The notes below the pieces were generated by a model. That model saw nothing but the letters and a program-made list of their open reading frames with translations. It made no database searches and had not been told where the DNA came from. Positions 30,688 to 39,278 of a stretch of DNA of 43,414 nucleotides are shown in pieces. This DNA comes from Oerskovia douganii (lineage in GTDB: Bacteria; Actinomycetota; Actinomycetes; Actinomycetales; Cellulomonadaceae). The position numbers and the translations under genes are program-made. Where the stretch lies: contig NZ_JACSPN010000009.1 in NCBI RefSeq assembly GCF_015142735.1, forward strand, positions 77,160 through 120,573, written 5' to 3'. Within the stretch, counting starts at the first letter, position 1. The number at the start of each line of letters is the position of its first letter.

Positions 30688-30830
30688 CCGAAGGTCTCTT
30701 CCGCCCTCGGATCACCGAACCGCCCGGAGGCGGCCGCGAGAGGTGACCGTGCAGGACCGGTGACACCGGGCCGACGACTGCGCCGACCGTGATGACGACA
30801 TCACCGTGTTCAGGAATACTCCCCTTCAAC
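30688..30830 (-). ncRNA. Predicted yybP-ykoY (Mn2+) riboswitch ahead of terC pair
   Basis: Read on the minus strand, the leader starts with GAAGGGGAGUA (GGGGAGUA at 30817-30824). It continues with a hairpin containing GAUGUCGUCAUCACGG (about 30787-30803) and ends in GAAGAGACCUUCGG (about 30687-30700). The 5' GAAGG pairs with the 3' CCUUC to close helix P1. GGGGAGUA and the GUCAUCACGG-type loop are the hallmark of the yybP-ykoY manganese-sensing class, which by established knowledge often controls terC/alx and mntP genes. Between P1 and the terC ribosome site lie about 30 bases, suited to translational control. Confidence 0.8.
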
Positions 30831-30836
30831 CGAGCA

Positions 30837-30842
30837 AGCATA
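30837..30842 (-). promoter_or_regulatory. -10 box of the riboswitch-terC transcript
   Basis: TATGCT on the minus strand ends 7 bases before the expected first base of the riboswitch (about 30830). The -35 region is GC-rich and unclear. Confidence 0.5.
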
Positions 30843-30936
30843 GGGCATCGTGCGATGCCGGCCCCCTCGCCTCCCACAACGCGTCGAGCCGTGCGGTTCT
30901 TCCGGCACGCCTCCCGCCGCGGCGCCCGTCAGGTGC

Positions 30937-31359
30937 TCACTGCACGCAGAACTCGTTGCCCTCGGGGTCCTGCAGGACGATCCAGAACTCACCGTCCTCG
31001 TCCATCTCCTGGAGCACGGTCGCCCCGAGCGAGACGAGGTGCTGCGTGTGCGAGCGGACGTTGCGCACCCTCTCGTCGCCCTGTCCGTCGACCCCCACGT
31101 CGATGTGCATGCGGTTCTTGGCCGTCTTGCCCTCGGGGACCTGCTGGACGAAGATCCGTGGCCCCACGCCGTCCGGGTCCACGATCGCGGCGAACGCGTT
31201 GAACCGGTCCGGGCTCATGCCCCAGGACGCCATCGCGGCCTCCCAGTCGTCGAACCCGTCGGGCGGTGGCTGCGCGACGTAGCCGAGCGCCTCGCACCAG
31301 AAGGCCGCGAGCGCCCGGGGGTCCGCTGCGTCGAACGTGATCTGGACCGTGCGTGCCAT
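30937..31359 (-). CDS. VOC-fold (glyoxalase-like) protein
   Basis: A 140-residue vicinal-oxygen-chelate protein of the glyoxalase-like/PhnB-type group common in actinobacteria. Family features: VQITFDAADPRALAAFWCEALGY at the N-terminus, RIFVQQVPEGKTAKNRMHIDV in the middle and VLQDPEGNEFCV at the end. The substrate is unknown; members act in antibiotic resistance, aromatic metabolism or detoxification. ATG 31357-31359 has GAGGG 6-7 bases upstream. It lies 107 bases after uvrB on the same strand. Confidence 0.85.
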   Translation of the reverse strand: MARTVQITFDAADPRALAAFWCEALGYVAQPPPDGFDDWEAAMASWGMSPDRFNAFAAIVDPDGVGPRIFVQQVPEGKTAKNRMHIDVGVDGQGDERVRNVRSHTQHLVSLGATVLQEMDEDGEFWIVLQDPEGNEFCVQ

Positions 31360-31466
31360 GTGATCCCTCGTCCTCTCCCGAGCGCCGGGCCGACGGCGTC
31401 GGTCGGGCGGTGCCCTGGCGTCCGGCGGCGCCCCGTGCAGGCGGTCGCCGTCGTCAGGGCGTGTCG

Positions 31467-33563
31467 TCAGGCGGTGGCCGACTGCATCTGCCGCAGCTCC
31501 TTCTTGAGCCCGGAGATCTCGTCGCGCAGGCGCGCGGCGAGCTCGAACTGCAGCTCGGCCGCTGCGGCGTGCATCTGGTCGCTCAGCTCCTGGATGAGGT
31601 CGGCGAGCTCGCCCGCCGCGACCCCCGCCAGCCGGTTCGACGTCGCCCCCTCCTTGGGGCCGCCGGGGACCGGGGCGCGACCCTTGCCGGGCTGCCGGTA
31701 GCCGCCCGCGAGGAGCTCCTGCGTGTCGATGTCCTCCCGGGCGAGCATGTCCGTGACGTCGGCGATCTTCTTGCGCAGCGGCATGGGGTCCACACCGTGC
31801 TCGAGGTTGTACGCGACCTGCTTCTCGCGGCGCCGCGTGGTCTCCTCGATCGCCTGGGCCATGGCGGGGGTGATCTTGTCGGCGTACATGTGGACCTGGC
31901 CGGACACGTTGCGCGCCGCACGACCGATCGTCTGGATGAGGGACGTGCCCGATCGCAGGAAGCCCTCCTTGTCCGCGTCGAGGATCGCGACGAGCGAGAC
32001 CTCGGGCAGGTCGAGCCCCTCGCGGAGCAGGTTGATGCCGACCAGGACGTCGTACTCCCCCATCCGCAGCTCGCGCAGGAGCTCGACGCGGCGCAGCGTG
32101 TCGACCTCGGAGTGCAGGTACCGGACCCGGACGTCGCGCTCCAGGAAGTAGTCCGTGAGGTCCTCGGACATCTTCTTGGTCAGGGTCGTGACCAGGACGC
32201 GCTCGTTGCGCTCGACCCGCTCACGGATCTCGTGGAGCAGGTCGTCGATCTGCCCCGTGGTCGGCTTGACCACGATCTCCGGGTCGACCAGACCGGTGGG
32301 GCGGATGATCTGCTCGACCACGCCGTCCGACATCGAGAGCTCGTACTTGCCCGGCGTCGCCGAGAGGTACACCGTCTGCCCGATCCGCTCGACGAACTCC
32401 TCCCAGCGCAGCGGCCGGTTGTCCATGGCGCTCGGCAGGCGGAAGCCGTGGTCGACGAGGTTGCGCTTGCGCGACATGTCACCCTCGAACATCGCCCCGA
32501 TCTGGGGCACGGTCACGTGGGACTCGTCGATCACGAGGAGGAAGTCCTCGGGGAAGTAGTCCAGCAGCGTGTGCGGCGCGGTGCCGGGCTCTCGCCCGTC
32601 GATGTGCCGCGAGTAGTTCTCGATCCCCGAGCACGACCCGATCTGGCGCATCATCTCGATGTCGTAGGTGGTGCGCATGCGCAGACGCTGCGCCTCGAGG
32701 AGCTTGTTCTGCCGCTCCAGCTCCGCGAGCCGCTGCTCGAGCTCGGTCTCGATCGACGTGATCGCGCGCTCCATGCGCTCCGGGCCGGCGACGTAGTGCG
32801 TCGCGGGGAACAGGTTGACGCTCGTCTCCGACCGCACGACCTCTCCCGTGAGCGGGTGGAGCAGGTGGATCGCCTCGATCTCGTCGCCGAAGAACTCGAT
32901 GCGGATCGCGAGCTCCTCGTAGACCGGGATGATCTCGACCGTGTCGCCGCGCACCCGGAACGTGCCGCGCGTGAACGCCATGTCGTTGCGCGTGTACTGC
33001 ATGGTGACGAACTGGCGCAGCATCGCGTCCCGCTCGACCTGGTCCCCGACGTCGAGCCGGACCATGCGGTCGACGTACTCCTGCGGCGTGCCCAGGCCGT
33101 AGATGCACGACACCGAGGCCACCACGACGACGTCACGGCGCGTCAGCAGCGACGACGTCGCGGAGTGACGCAGGCGCTCGACCTCGTCGTTGATCGAGGA
33201 GTCCTTCTCGATGTAGGTGTCCGTCTGCGCGATGTAGGCCTCGGGCTGGTAGTAGTCGTAGTACGACACGAAGTACTCGACCGCGTTGTTGGGGAGCAGC
33301 TCCCGGAACTCGGTCGCCAGCTGCGCCGCCAGGGTCTTGTTGGGCGCCATGACCAGGGTGGGCCGTTGCAGCTCCTCGATGAGCCACGCCGTCGTCGCCG
33401 ACTTCCCGGTACCCGTGGCCCCGAGGAGCACCACGTCCTTCTCGCCCGCGCGCAGGCGCTCGGAGAGCTCGGCGATGGCCGTGGGCTGGTCTCCGGACGG
33501 GGTGTAGTCGGAGATGACCTCGAACGGGGCGACGGTGCGCTGGAGATCGGTGACAGGTCGCAT
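31467..33563 (-). CDS. uvrB: Excinuclease ABC subunit B
   Basis: The helicase-fold damage-verification subunit; 698 residues from ATG 33561-33563. Order: Walker [12 protein letters not shown] near 42-52, the DNA-strand-separating beta-hairpin [11 protein letters not shown] near 100-110, DESH box (VIDESHV) near 345, helicase motif [13 protein letters not shown] near 545, and the C-terminal UVR domain ([20 protein letters not shown]) that contacts UvrC. A longer open frame upstream was rejected because the family N-terminus is [16 protein letters not shown]. Confidence 0.97.
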   Translation of the reverse strand: MRPVTDLQRTVAPFEVISDYTPSGDQPTAIAELSERLRAGEKDVVLLGATGTGKSATTAWLIEELQRPTLVMAPNKTLAAQLATEFRELLPNNAVEYFVSYYDYYQPEAYIAQTDTYIEKDSSINDEVERLRHSATSSLLTRRDVVVVASVSCIYGLGTPQEYVDRMVRLDVGDQVERDAMLRQFVTMQYTRNDMAFTRGTFRVRGDTVEIIPVYEELAIRIEFFGDEIEAIHLLHPLTGEVVRSETSVNLFPATHYVAGPERMERAITSIETELEQRLAELERQNKLLEAQRLRMRTTYDIEMMRQIGSCSGIENYSRHIDGREPGTAPHTLLDYFPEDFLLVIDESHVTVPQIGAMFEGDMSRKRNLVDHGFRLPSAMDNRPLRWEEFVERIGQTVYLSATPGKYELSMSDGVVEQIIRPTGLVDPEIVVKPTTGQIDDLLHEIRERVERNERVLVTTLTKKMSEDLTDYFLERDVRVRYLHSEVDTLRRVELLRELRMGEYDVLVGINLLREGLDLPEVSLVAILDADKEGFLRSGTSLIQTIGRAARNVSGQVHMYADKITPAMAQAIEETTRRREKQVAYNLEHGVDPMPLRKKIADVTDMLAREDIDTQELLAGGYRQPGKGRAPVPGGPKEGATSNRLAGVAAGELADLIQELSDQMHAAAAELQFELAARLRDEISGLKKELRQMQSATA

Positions 33564-33569
33564 GGTTCC

Positions 33570-33575
33570 ACGGTA
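33570..33575 (-). promoter_or_regulatory. -10 box giving leaderless uvrB mRNA
   Basis: TACCGT ends 6 bases before the uvrB ATG, matching the arrangement at uvrA and uvrC. No LexA-like box was found nearby. Confidence 0.5.
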
Positions 33576-33673
33576 CGGCGAGCCACCGACAACCGGCCGC
33601 TCGGCCCGTCGGCCCCATCGGCCGCCGAGGCGCCGTCGTGAGGATCGGCGCCGGTTTTCACCCGGTTGAAGAT

Positions 33674-33703
33674 TTGGCGTGTCGCGAAGGCCGCCCCTAA
33701 TGT
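33674..33703 (+). promoter_or_regulatory. Promoter of the choice-of-anchor-A gene
   Basis: TTGGCG (33674-33679), 18-base spacer, TAATGT (33698-33703). Transcription would begin near 33710, giving a leader of about 110 bases that is less GC-rich than the rest of the window (33760-33800) and has no clear fold. Confidence 0.5.
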
Positions 33704-33820
33704 CGCGGTGATCCCACGCTTCTCGTGACATCCCTCACCAAACCCGACAGCGGGCCACGACGTGCCGTTGATTAGTACGCAAACCTTACTTTCAGCCTCG
33801 ACCCTCTCCCGGAGACGACG

Positions 33821-35308
33821 ATGTTCCTCAGCTCGACACGCAGGGCACCCCGGCGCCCCCTCCTCGGCCTGCTCACCGCAGGTGCGCTGACCGCAGGCCT
33901 GCTCGGTGCCGCAGGAGCGCCCGCGGCCTTCGCAGCCCCCGCGTCCACCACGAAGGCTCCGTCGACGTGCCCCGCTGACGGCGTCTTCCCCGACATCACC
34001 ACCGGGCCGGGCAACCTCGTGCTGGACACGGGCGTCGCCGTCTACGTCGGGGGGAACTACGTGGCCCACCCCGCCGCGGCCGAGTCCGAGGGCCTGCTCG
34101 TCGTCGCGGGCGACGCCACGTTCTCCTCGGGCCAGTTCAACGTCGGCACCGTCGGCGGAGGATCGGGCGTCACGCCCGCCGGGGGTGCCGCCATGCTCGT
34201 CGTCGGCAAGGACCTGACGCTCGAGAGCGGCCCCGTGCAGGTCGGCTTCGGCACCGACCCGGGCGGCGCTGTCGTCGTCGGGGGCAAGATCGTCGGCAAG
34301 AACCACCTCGAGACGAACGGCACGGGCGACGCGAGCGTGTCCGCCGAGGTCACGGAAGGCGTCGGCTCCGCGAAGGCCCTCGCCCCGTACGCCGCGCTCG
34401 GGAGCTCGCTGGGCAGCATCTCCCAGGACCTCGCCCGCACCCCGGTCAACGGCCGCACGCAGATCGAGGGGAACGCGGTCTCGTTCGTCGGCGACGGCAC
34501 CCGGAGCACGCAGGTCTTCTCCGTCAGCGCAGCGCAGCTCAACTCGATCCGCGAGGTCAGGTACTCGGGCCTCGCCGCGGGCACGCCGGTCGTCATCAAC
34601 GTCTCGGGTGACGGCGTCGACTTCTCGCCCAACTACCAGGCGCTCAACGCGCGCCGGGTCGACGACGTCGCCACGAGCGCGAGCATCGGGACGTTCGCGG
34701 GCCGCGTCCTGTGGAACTTCTCCGAGGCGACGTCGGTGACCCTCGGGACCGCCGACCAATTCGTCGGCAGCGTGCTCGTGCCCTCCGCGAGCAGCACGGT
34801 CGAGATCAAGACCAGCACCAACGGACGGCTGTACGTCGGAGGCGACCTGAGCTTCGCCGGTGCCGCGGGCCCCGCCGGTCTCGAGCACCACAGCTACCCG
34901 TGGATCGGCTCGGGCGCGTTCGGGTGCACCCTGACCGTCCCCCCGACCACGGGCACCGACGGTGGCGGGCAGGAGCCGTCCGACCCCACCGACGAGCCCG
35001 GCTCGACCGACGAGCCGAGCGTGGAGCCCGGCGAGCCGGGTGAGGGCAGCCTGGTCCCCACGCCGACGGCCACCACCCCGGCCCCGCTCGACGAGACCAC
35101 GCCCGTCGCGGACCCGGTCACCCCTGCCCCCGGCGCAGCGAACCCGGTGCAGGACGAGGACGTGCCCGGCGCAGCCGCCACGGAGGACGGCGGCCTCGCC
35201 GCCACGGGCGCGCAGACCGCCGTGATCGTCCTGATCGCCGTGGCGCTCCTCGCGGGCGGCACGTGGCTGGTCCTGCTGGCACGCCGACGCGCGGCCGCGT
35301 CGCGCTGA
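33821..35308 (+). CDS. Sortase-anchored choice-of-anchor-A family surface protein
   Basis: A 495-residue secreted wall protein. Signal peptide: basic RRAPRR at 7-12, hydrophobic core 14-33, cleavage likely after AFA near 38. The body (about 50-365) is a beta-rich choice-of-anchor-A domain with repeated strands such as LVLDTGVAVYVGGNYV, LLVVAGDATFSSGQFNVG, AAMLVVGKDLTLESGPVQVG and RLYVGGDLSFAG. C50 and C369, the only two cysteines, bracket it. Then comes a Pro/Thr/Glu-rich stalk (about 370-455), LAATG (459-463), a hydrophobic helix and a basic tail, the pattern for class E sortase. ATG at 33821 has GGAGA 6 bases upstream. Function unknown. Confidence 0.88.
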   Translation: MFLSSTRRAPRRPLLGLLTAGALTAGLLGAAGAPAAFAAPASTTKAPSTCPADGVFPDITTGPGNLVLDTGVAVYVGGNYVAHPAAAESEGLLVVAGDATFSSGQFNVGTVGGGSGVTPAGGAAMLVVGKDLTLESGPVQVGFGTDPGGAVVVGGKIVGKNHLETNGTGDASVSAEVTEGVGSAKALAPYAALGSSLGSISQDLARTPVNGRTQIEGNAVSFVGDGTRSTQVFSVSAAQLNSIREVRYSGLAAGTPVVINVSGDGVDFSPNYQALNARRVDDVATSASIGTFAGRVLWNFSEATSVTLGTADQFVGSVLVPSASSTVEIKTSTNGRLYVGGDLSFAGAAGPAGLEHHSYPWIGSGAFGCTLTVPPTTGTDGGGQEPSDPTDEPGSTDEPSVEPGEPGEGSLVPTPTATTPAPLDETTPVADPVTPAPGAANPVQDEDVPGAAATEDGGLAATGAQTAVIVLIAVALLAGGTWLVLLARRRAAASR

Positions 35309-35327
35309 CGACCGGGCGACGCAGCAC

Positions 35328-35373
35328 GACGGCCGAGGCCCCCAGGTAGGCACACCTGGGGGCCTCGGCCGTC
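35328..35373. terminator. Strong bidirectional terminator
   Basis: A perfect 20-bp stem (35328-35347 with 35354-35373) and 6-base loop, between the convergent choice-of-anchor-A gene and pcp. Confidence 0.85.
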
Positions 35374-35429
35374 CTCCGGCGACCGTCACCGCCGAGGCGC
35401 GGGCGCCGGCCGGGAGGCAGGCAGCCTCG

Positions 35430-36122
35430 TCAGTGCTCGGTCCCCCCGGAGACCGCCAGGGGCGCGACGTGCGCCGGACGACCGTCGCCGCGCGCGGGCT
35501 CGGCGTCGAGATCCGCGAGGGCCGTCTCGACGACGACCCGCAGCCCCTCGACGACCGCGGCGAGAGGCAGGGACGCACCGTCGGGCCCCTGGCTCCCGGG
35601 CGCTCCCGTCGCGCTCACCTCGGGGACGTGCACGAACCCGGCCCGGACGCCGTCGCGCCCGTCCGCCCACCGCATGAGGTCGTAGAACGTCGCGTTGCAC
35701 ACGTAGGTCCCCGCGGTGCTCGACACCGCGACGGGGACCCCGGCCTCACGCACCGCGACCAGGACAGGCTTGAGGGGCAGGGTCGTGAGGTAGCCGACCG
35801 GCCCTCCCTCGACCACGGGCACGTCGACGGGGGCCTCCCCCGCGTTGTCGGGGATGCGCGCGTCGACCACGTTGATCGCGACGCGCTCGAGGCGGAGCGC
35901 GCTCGTCCCGGCGGCGAGGCCGACAGCCACCACGACCCGGGGCCGGTGCTCCTCGACGGCCGCCCGCAACGCGGGCCACGCCCCCGCGAACGTGCACGGG
36001 AGCTCGACCGCGACGAGCCGCTCGTCCCCGTGCCACGTGTCGCGCAGCGCACGCACGGCCTGCCAGGACGCGTTGGTCGCGGCGCCGTCGAACGGTTCGA
36101 ACCCGGACAGCAGGACGGTCAC
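35430..36122 (-). CDS. pcp: Pyroglutamyl-peptidase I
   Basis: A cysteine peptidase that removes N-terminal pyroglutamate from peptides; 230 residues. The catalytic triad is visible as E79 (RLERVAINVVDARIPDN), C142 (TAGTYVCNATFYDLM) and H165 (AGFVHVPEV), close to the canonical 81/144/168 numbering. GTG 36120-36122 was chosen because MTVLLSGFEPFDG is the family start; it overlaps the coaE stop (GTGA). An open frame of 13 codons further upstream was rejected. Confidence 0.94.
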   Translation of the reverse strand: MTVLLSGFEPFDGAATNASWQAVRALRDTWHGDERLVAVELPCTFAGAWPALRAAVEEHRPRVVVAVGLAAGTSALRLERVAINVVDARIPDNAGEAPVDVPVVEGGPVGYLTTLPLKPVLVAVREAGVPVAVSSTAGTYVCNATFYDLMRWADGRDGVRAGFVHVPEVSATGAPGSQGPDGASLPLAAVVEGLRVVVETALADLDAEPARGDGRPAHVAPLAVSGGTEH

Positions 36123-36736
36123 GCGAGCTCCTCGGCCGTCTCCTGGACGATCCGCTCCCACAGCACGTCGACCTCGGCGCGCAGCGCCTCCGGGGCGCCG
36201 CCACCGTCGAGCGTGACGTCGGCGACCGCGAGCCGCTCGGCGTCCGTGGCCTGCGCGGCGATGCGCGCCCGGGCCTCGTCCTCGCTCATGCCCCGCACGG
36301 AGACGAGGCGCCGCAGGCGCACGTCCTCGGGAGCCACGACCACGGCGACCAGGTGGAACGACTCGGCCTGCCCCGTCTCCACGAGCAGCGGGATGTCGTG
36401 CACGACGACGGCGCGCGGGTCGCGTGCGGCGACGAGGGCCTCGCGCTCGGCGGACAGGCGCCGCACCTCGGGGTGGACGATCCCGTTGAGCCTGCCGCGG
36501 GCCGCGTCGTCGCCGAACACGATCGTCCCGAGCCGCGCACGGTCGAGCGATCCGTCGGGCGCGAGGACGTCGGCGCCGAACGCCTCGACGATCTCCGCGA
36601 GCCCCACGGTGCCGGGAGCGACCGCCTCGCGTGCGAGGACGTCGGCGTCGATGACGCAGGCCCCGAGCTCGGCGAACCGATCGAGGGCCACGGACTTTCC
36701 TGCTGCGATCCCGCCGGTCAGGCCTACGCGAAACAT
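36119..36736 (-). CDS. coaE: Dephospho-CoA kinase
   Basis: The last step of coenzyme A synthesis: phosphorylates dephospho-CoA. 205 residues from ATG 36734-36736, with P-loop GGIAAGKS near 8-15, the CoA-binding VHPEVRR and VVVHDIPLLVETG. AGGA lies 7 bases before the ATG. In many actinobacteria a longer CoaE carries a C-terminal UPF0157 (GrpB) domain; it is absent here. Starts 16 bases after the marR stop, so it is probably co-transcribed with it. Confidence 0.95.
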   Translation of the reverse strand: MFRVGLTGGIAAGKSVALDRFAELGACVIDADVLAREAVAPGTVGLAEIVEAFGADVLAPDGSLDRARLGTIVFGDDAARGRLNGIVHPEVRRLSAEREALVAARDPRAVVVHDIPLLVETGQAESFHLVAVVVAPEDVRLRRLVSVRGMSEDEARARIAAQATDAERLAVADVTLDGGGAPEALRAEVDVLWERIVQETAEELA

Positions 36737-36752
36737 GGGTCCATCCTGCCAG

Positions 36753-37217
36753 TCAAGCCTCGTGCGCACGCCCCGGGGCCGGGCCGGGCTCGTCGGCCAC
36801 GACGCGCAGCAGGCGGATGAGCTCGTGCCGGTCGTCGGCGTCGAGGCGCGACAGGAGCGTCCCTGCGCTGGTCTCGCGCTCGGCGGCGACCGCTGCGAGG
36901 GTGCGTCGGCCGTCCTCGGTCAGTTCGACGAGGGTCGCTCGACGGTCCGTGGGGTCGGGCAGCCTGCGCACGAGCCCGGCGGCCTCGGCGTCGTCGACCT
37001 TCGAGGTGACGGACCGGGGGGCGACGTCGAGCATGCAGGCCAGCGCACTGGGACGCTGGGGGCCGTCGCAGTGCGCGAGGGCGCGCAGCATGCGGTACTG
37101 CCCCGGGGTCGTCCGGGCCCGACCGAGACGCTCCCCCGCCTCGCGCCGCACCGCACGCATCGCGGCGTGCAGGAGGGTGAGGAACTCGGCGTTCTCGGCG
37201 TCGATGTCTGTCGTCAC
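36753..37217 (-). CDS. MarR-family transcriptional regulator
   Basis: A 154-residue winged-helix repressor-type protein. The recognition region is GPQRPSALACMLDVAPRSVTSKVDDAEAAGLV, followed by the wing RRLPDPTDRRATLVELT. GTG 37215-37217 was chosen because a TTCACA-17-TAGTCT promoter ends 7 bases before it, indicating a leaderless mRNA; the open frame runs 15 codons further upstream. Divergent from an ABC exporter, its likely target together with its own gene. The ligand cannot be read from sequence. Confidence 0.9.
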   Translation of the reverse strand: MTTDIDAENAEFLTLLHAAMRAVRREAGERLGRARTTPGQYRMLRALAHCDGPQRPSALACMLDVAPRSVTSKVDDAEAAGLVRRLPDPTDRRATLVELTEDGRRTLAAVAAERETSAGTLLSRLDADDRHELIRLLRVVADEPGPAPGRAHEA

Positions 37218-37224
37218 AGGCACG

Positions 37225-37275
37225 AGACTAGTCGCCCGCCGAAGCATTGTGAACCACCTCATGGTGAGGTAGGCT
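37225..37275. promoter_or_regulatory. Overlapping divergent promoters and operator, marR/ABC exporter
   Basis: Minus strand: TTCACA (37248-37253), 17 bases, TAGTCT (37225-37230) for marR. Plus strand: TTGTGA (37247-37252), 17 bases, TAGGCT (37270-37275) for the exporter. The two -35 boxes occupy nearly the same bases. In the exporter spacer lies the dyad ACCTCA-TGG-TGAGGT (37256-37270), a good MarR-type operator candidate that would repress the exporter and hinder marR. Confidence 0.7.
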
Positions 37276-37331
37276 CACTAACGGCGTCGAGGCCCCTCCT
37301 CCGCTGCTCCCTCCGACCTCCTGGAGGCCAC

Positions 37332-39278
37332 GTGTCCTTCCCCTCATCCTTCGGCGGCGGCTCCGGCATGCGCACCTTCCGCCAGGACTCCTCGATCACC
37401 AAGCAGCGGCTCCACCGCGGCACCGTCCGGCGCATCCTCGGCTTCGCGCGCCCGTACAAGGCGCAGCTCACCGTGTTCATGGTGCTCATCGCGCTCAACG
37501 CCGCCGCGGGCGCCGTGACCCCGCTGCTGTTCAAGTACCTCATCGACAACGGCATCACGGCCGGGCGGGTCGACGTCGTCGTCGAGATCTCGCTCGTCGT
37601 CGCGGGCATCGCCCTCGCGTCCGGGCTGCTCAGCGTCGGCGAGCGCTGGTTCTCCGCCCGCGTGGGCGAGGGCCTCATCCTCGACCTGCGCACCGCGGTG
37701 TTCGACCACGTGCAACGCATGCCCCTCGCGTTCTTCGCCCGCACGCGCACCGGGGCCCTCGTCCAGCGCCTGAACGGCGACGTGCTCGGCGCGCAGCAGG
37801 CGTTCACCTCCACGCTGTCCAACGTCTTCTCGAACCTGCTCACGGTCGTGTTCGTGCTCGCCGCGATGCTCTCGATGTCCTGGGAGCTCACGCTCATCGC
37901 GCTCGCGCTGCTGCCCGTGTTCGTCCTGCCCGCCCGCTGGGTCGGACGTCGGCTCGCCGGGATCACGCGCGAGAGCTACACCCTCAACGCCGACGCTGCC
38001 CAGATGATGAACGAGCGGTTCAACGTCGCAGGTGCCCACCTCGTCAAGATCTTCGGACGACCCGAGCAGGAGTCCGCGACATACGCGGAGCAGGCCGGCC
38101 GCGTCCGCGACATCGGGGTGACGGCCGCCATGTACGCCACGGTCTTCCGCGTCGCGCTGACGACCGTCGCGTCCGTCGCGGTCGCGATCGTCTACGGGCT
38201 CGGGGGCGTCATGGCCATCCGTGGCACGCTCACCGTCGGCGTCGTCGTCGCCCTCACGGCCTACCTCGCGCGCCTCTACGGGCCGCTCACCGCGCTCTCC
38301 AACGTCCAGGTCGACGTCATGACGGCGCTCGTCAGCTTCGAGCGCGTCCTCGAGGTGCTCGACCTGGAGCCGTCCGTGACCGACGCCCCGGACGCGAGCG
38401 ACCTGTCCGACGACGTCGCCCGCCACGGCGCGACCCTCGCCCTCGACCACGTCACCTTCCGCTATCCCGGGGCCGCGGACGTCTCGCTCGCGTCGCTCGA
38501 GGCCGTCGCGACCGTGAGCTCGGACCCCACCACCGACACGCTCAGCGACGTCTCGTTCGAGGTCCCGGCCGGCGCGATGGTCGCGATCGTCGGCCCCTCG
38601 GGCGCAGGCAAGACCACGATCTCCCAGCTCGTCACGCGGATGTACGACCCCACGCACGGTGCGGTGCGCATCGCTGGACGCGACCTGCGGGAAGTGACCC
38701 AGAGGTCGCTGCAGGACACCGTGGGAGTCGTCTCCCAGGAGGCGCACCTCTTCCACGACACGATCGCCGGCAACCTGCGGTACGCCAAGCCGGACGCCAC
38801 CGACGCCGAGCTGTGGACCGCCCTGCGCCAGGCGCACGTCGCAGAGCTCGTCGAGTCCCTGCCCGCCGGCCTCGAGACCGTGGTCGGCGACCGCGGCTAC
38901 CGGCTCTCGGGCGGCGAACGCCAGCGGCTCGCGATCGCCCGCCTCTTCCTCAAGGCGCCGGCACTCGTCGTGCTCGACGAGGCCACGGCCCACCTCGACT
39001 CCGAGTCGGAGGCAGCGGTCCAGCTCGCGCTCGACGCCGCGCTCGACGGACGGACGTCGCTCGTGATCGCCCACCGTCTGTCCACGATCCGCCAGGCCGA
39101 CATGATCGTCGTGCTCGACCAGGGGCACGTCGTGGCGACCGGCACGCACTCCGAGCTGCTGGTCCACGGCGGGCTCTACGCCGAGCTCTACCGGACCCAG
39201 TTCGCGACCACGGCCGAGGCGGGCACGTCCGGCGAGGCGCTGAGGTCCGACGACGACGCGGAGCCGCTCCCCGTGTGA
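37332..39278 (+). CDS. ABC exporter, fused permease-ATPase half-transporter
   Basis: A 648-residue type IV (MsbA/multidrug-like) exporter. The N-terminal 60 residues are cytoplasmic and six helices span about 55-330. The ATPase carries Walker A GPSGAGKTT (421-429), signature LSGGERQRL near 525, Walker B ALVVLDEAT near 545 and the switch His in VIAHRLSTI. The extra segment DLSDDVARHGATLALDHVTF precedes the ATPase. GTG 37332 has GGAGG 4 bases before it; an ATG at 37368 is an alternative. Divergent from marR, which suggests drug, toxin or lipid export, unproven. Confidence 0.93.
   Translation: MSFPSSFGGGSGMRTFRQDSSITKQRLHRGTVRRILGFARPYKAQLTVFMVLIALNAAAGAVTPLLFKYLIDNGITAGRVDVVVEISLVVAGIALASGLLSVGERWFSARVGEGLILDLRTAVFDHVQRMPLAFFARTRTGALVQRLNGDVLGAQQAFTSTLSNVFSNLLTVVFVLAAMLSMSWELTLIALALLPVFVLPARWVGRRLAGITRESYTLNADAAQMMNERFNVAGAHLVKIFGRPEQESATYAEQAGRVRDIGVTAAMYATVFRVALTTVASVAVAIVYGLGGVMAIRGTLTVGVVVALTAYLARLYGPLTALSNVQVDVMTALVSFERVLEVLDLEPSVTDAPDASDLSDDVARHGATLALDHVTFRYPGAADVSLASLEAVATVSSDPTTDTLSDVSFEVPAGAMVAIVGPSGAGKTTISQLVTRMYDPTHGAVRIAGRDLREVTQRSLQDTVGVVSQEAHLFHDTIAGNLRYAKPDATDAELWTALRQAHVAELVESLPAGLETVVGDRGYRLSGGERQRLAIARLFLKAPALVVLDEATAHLDSESEAAVQLALDAALDGRTSLVIAHRLSTIRQADMIVVLDQGHVVATGTHSELLVHGGLYAELYRTQFATTAEAGTSGEALRSDDDAEPLPV

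Noticed and set aside
30660-30836. Small ORF encoded in the terC leader
   Set aside because: The conserved RNA motifs explain the sequence better than a short frame with no ribosome site.
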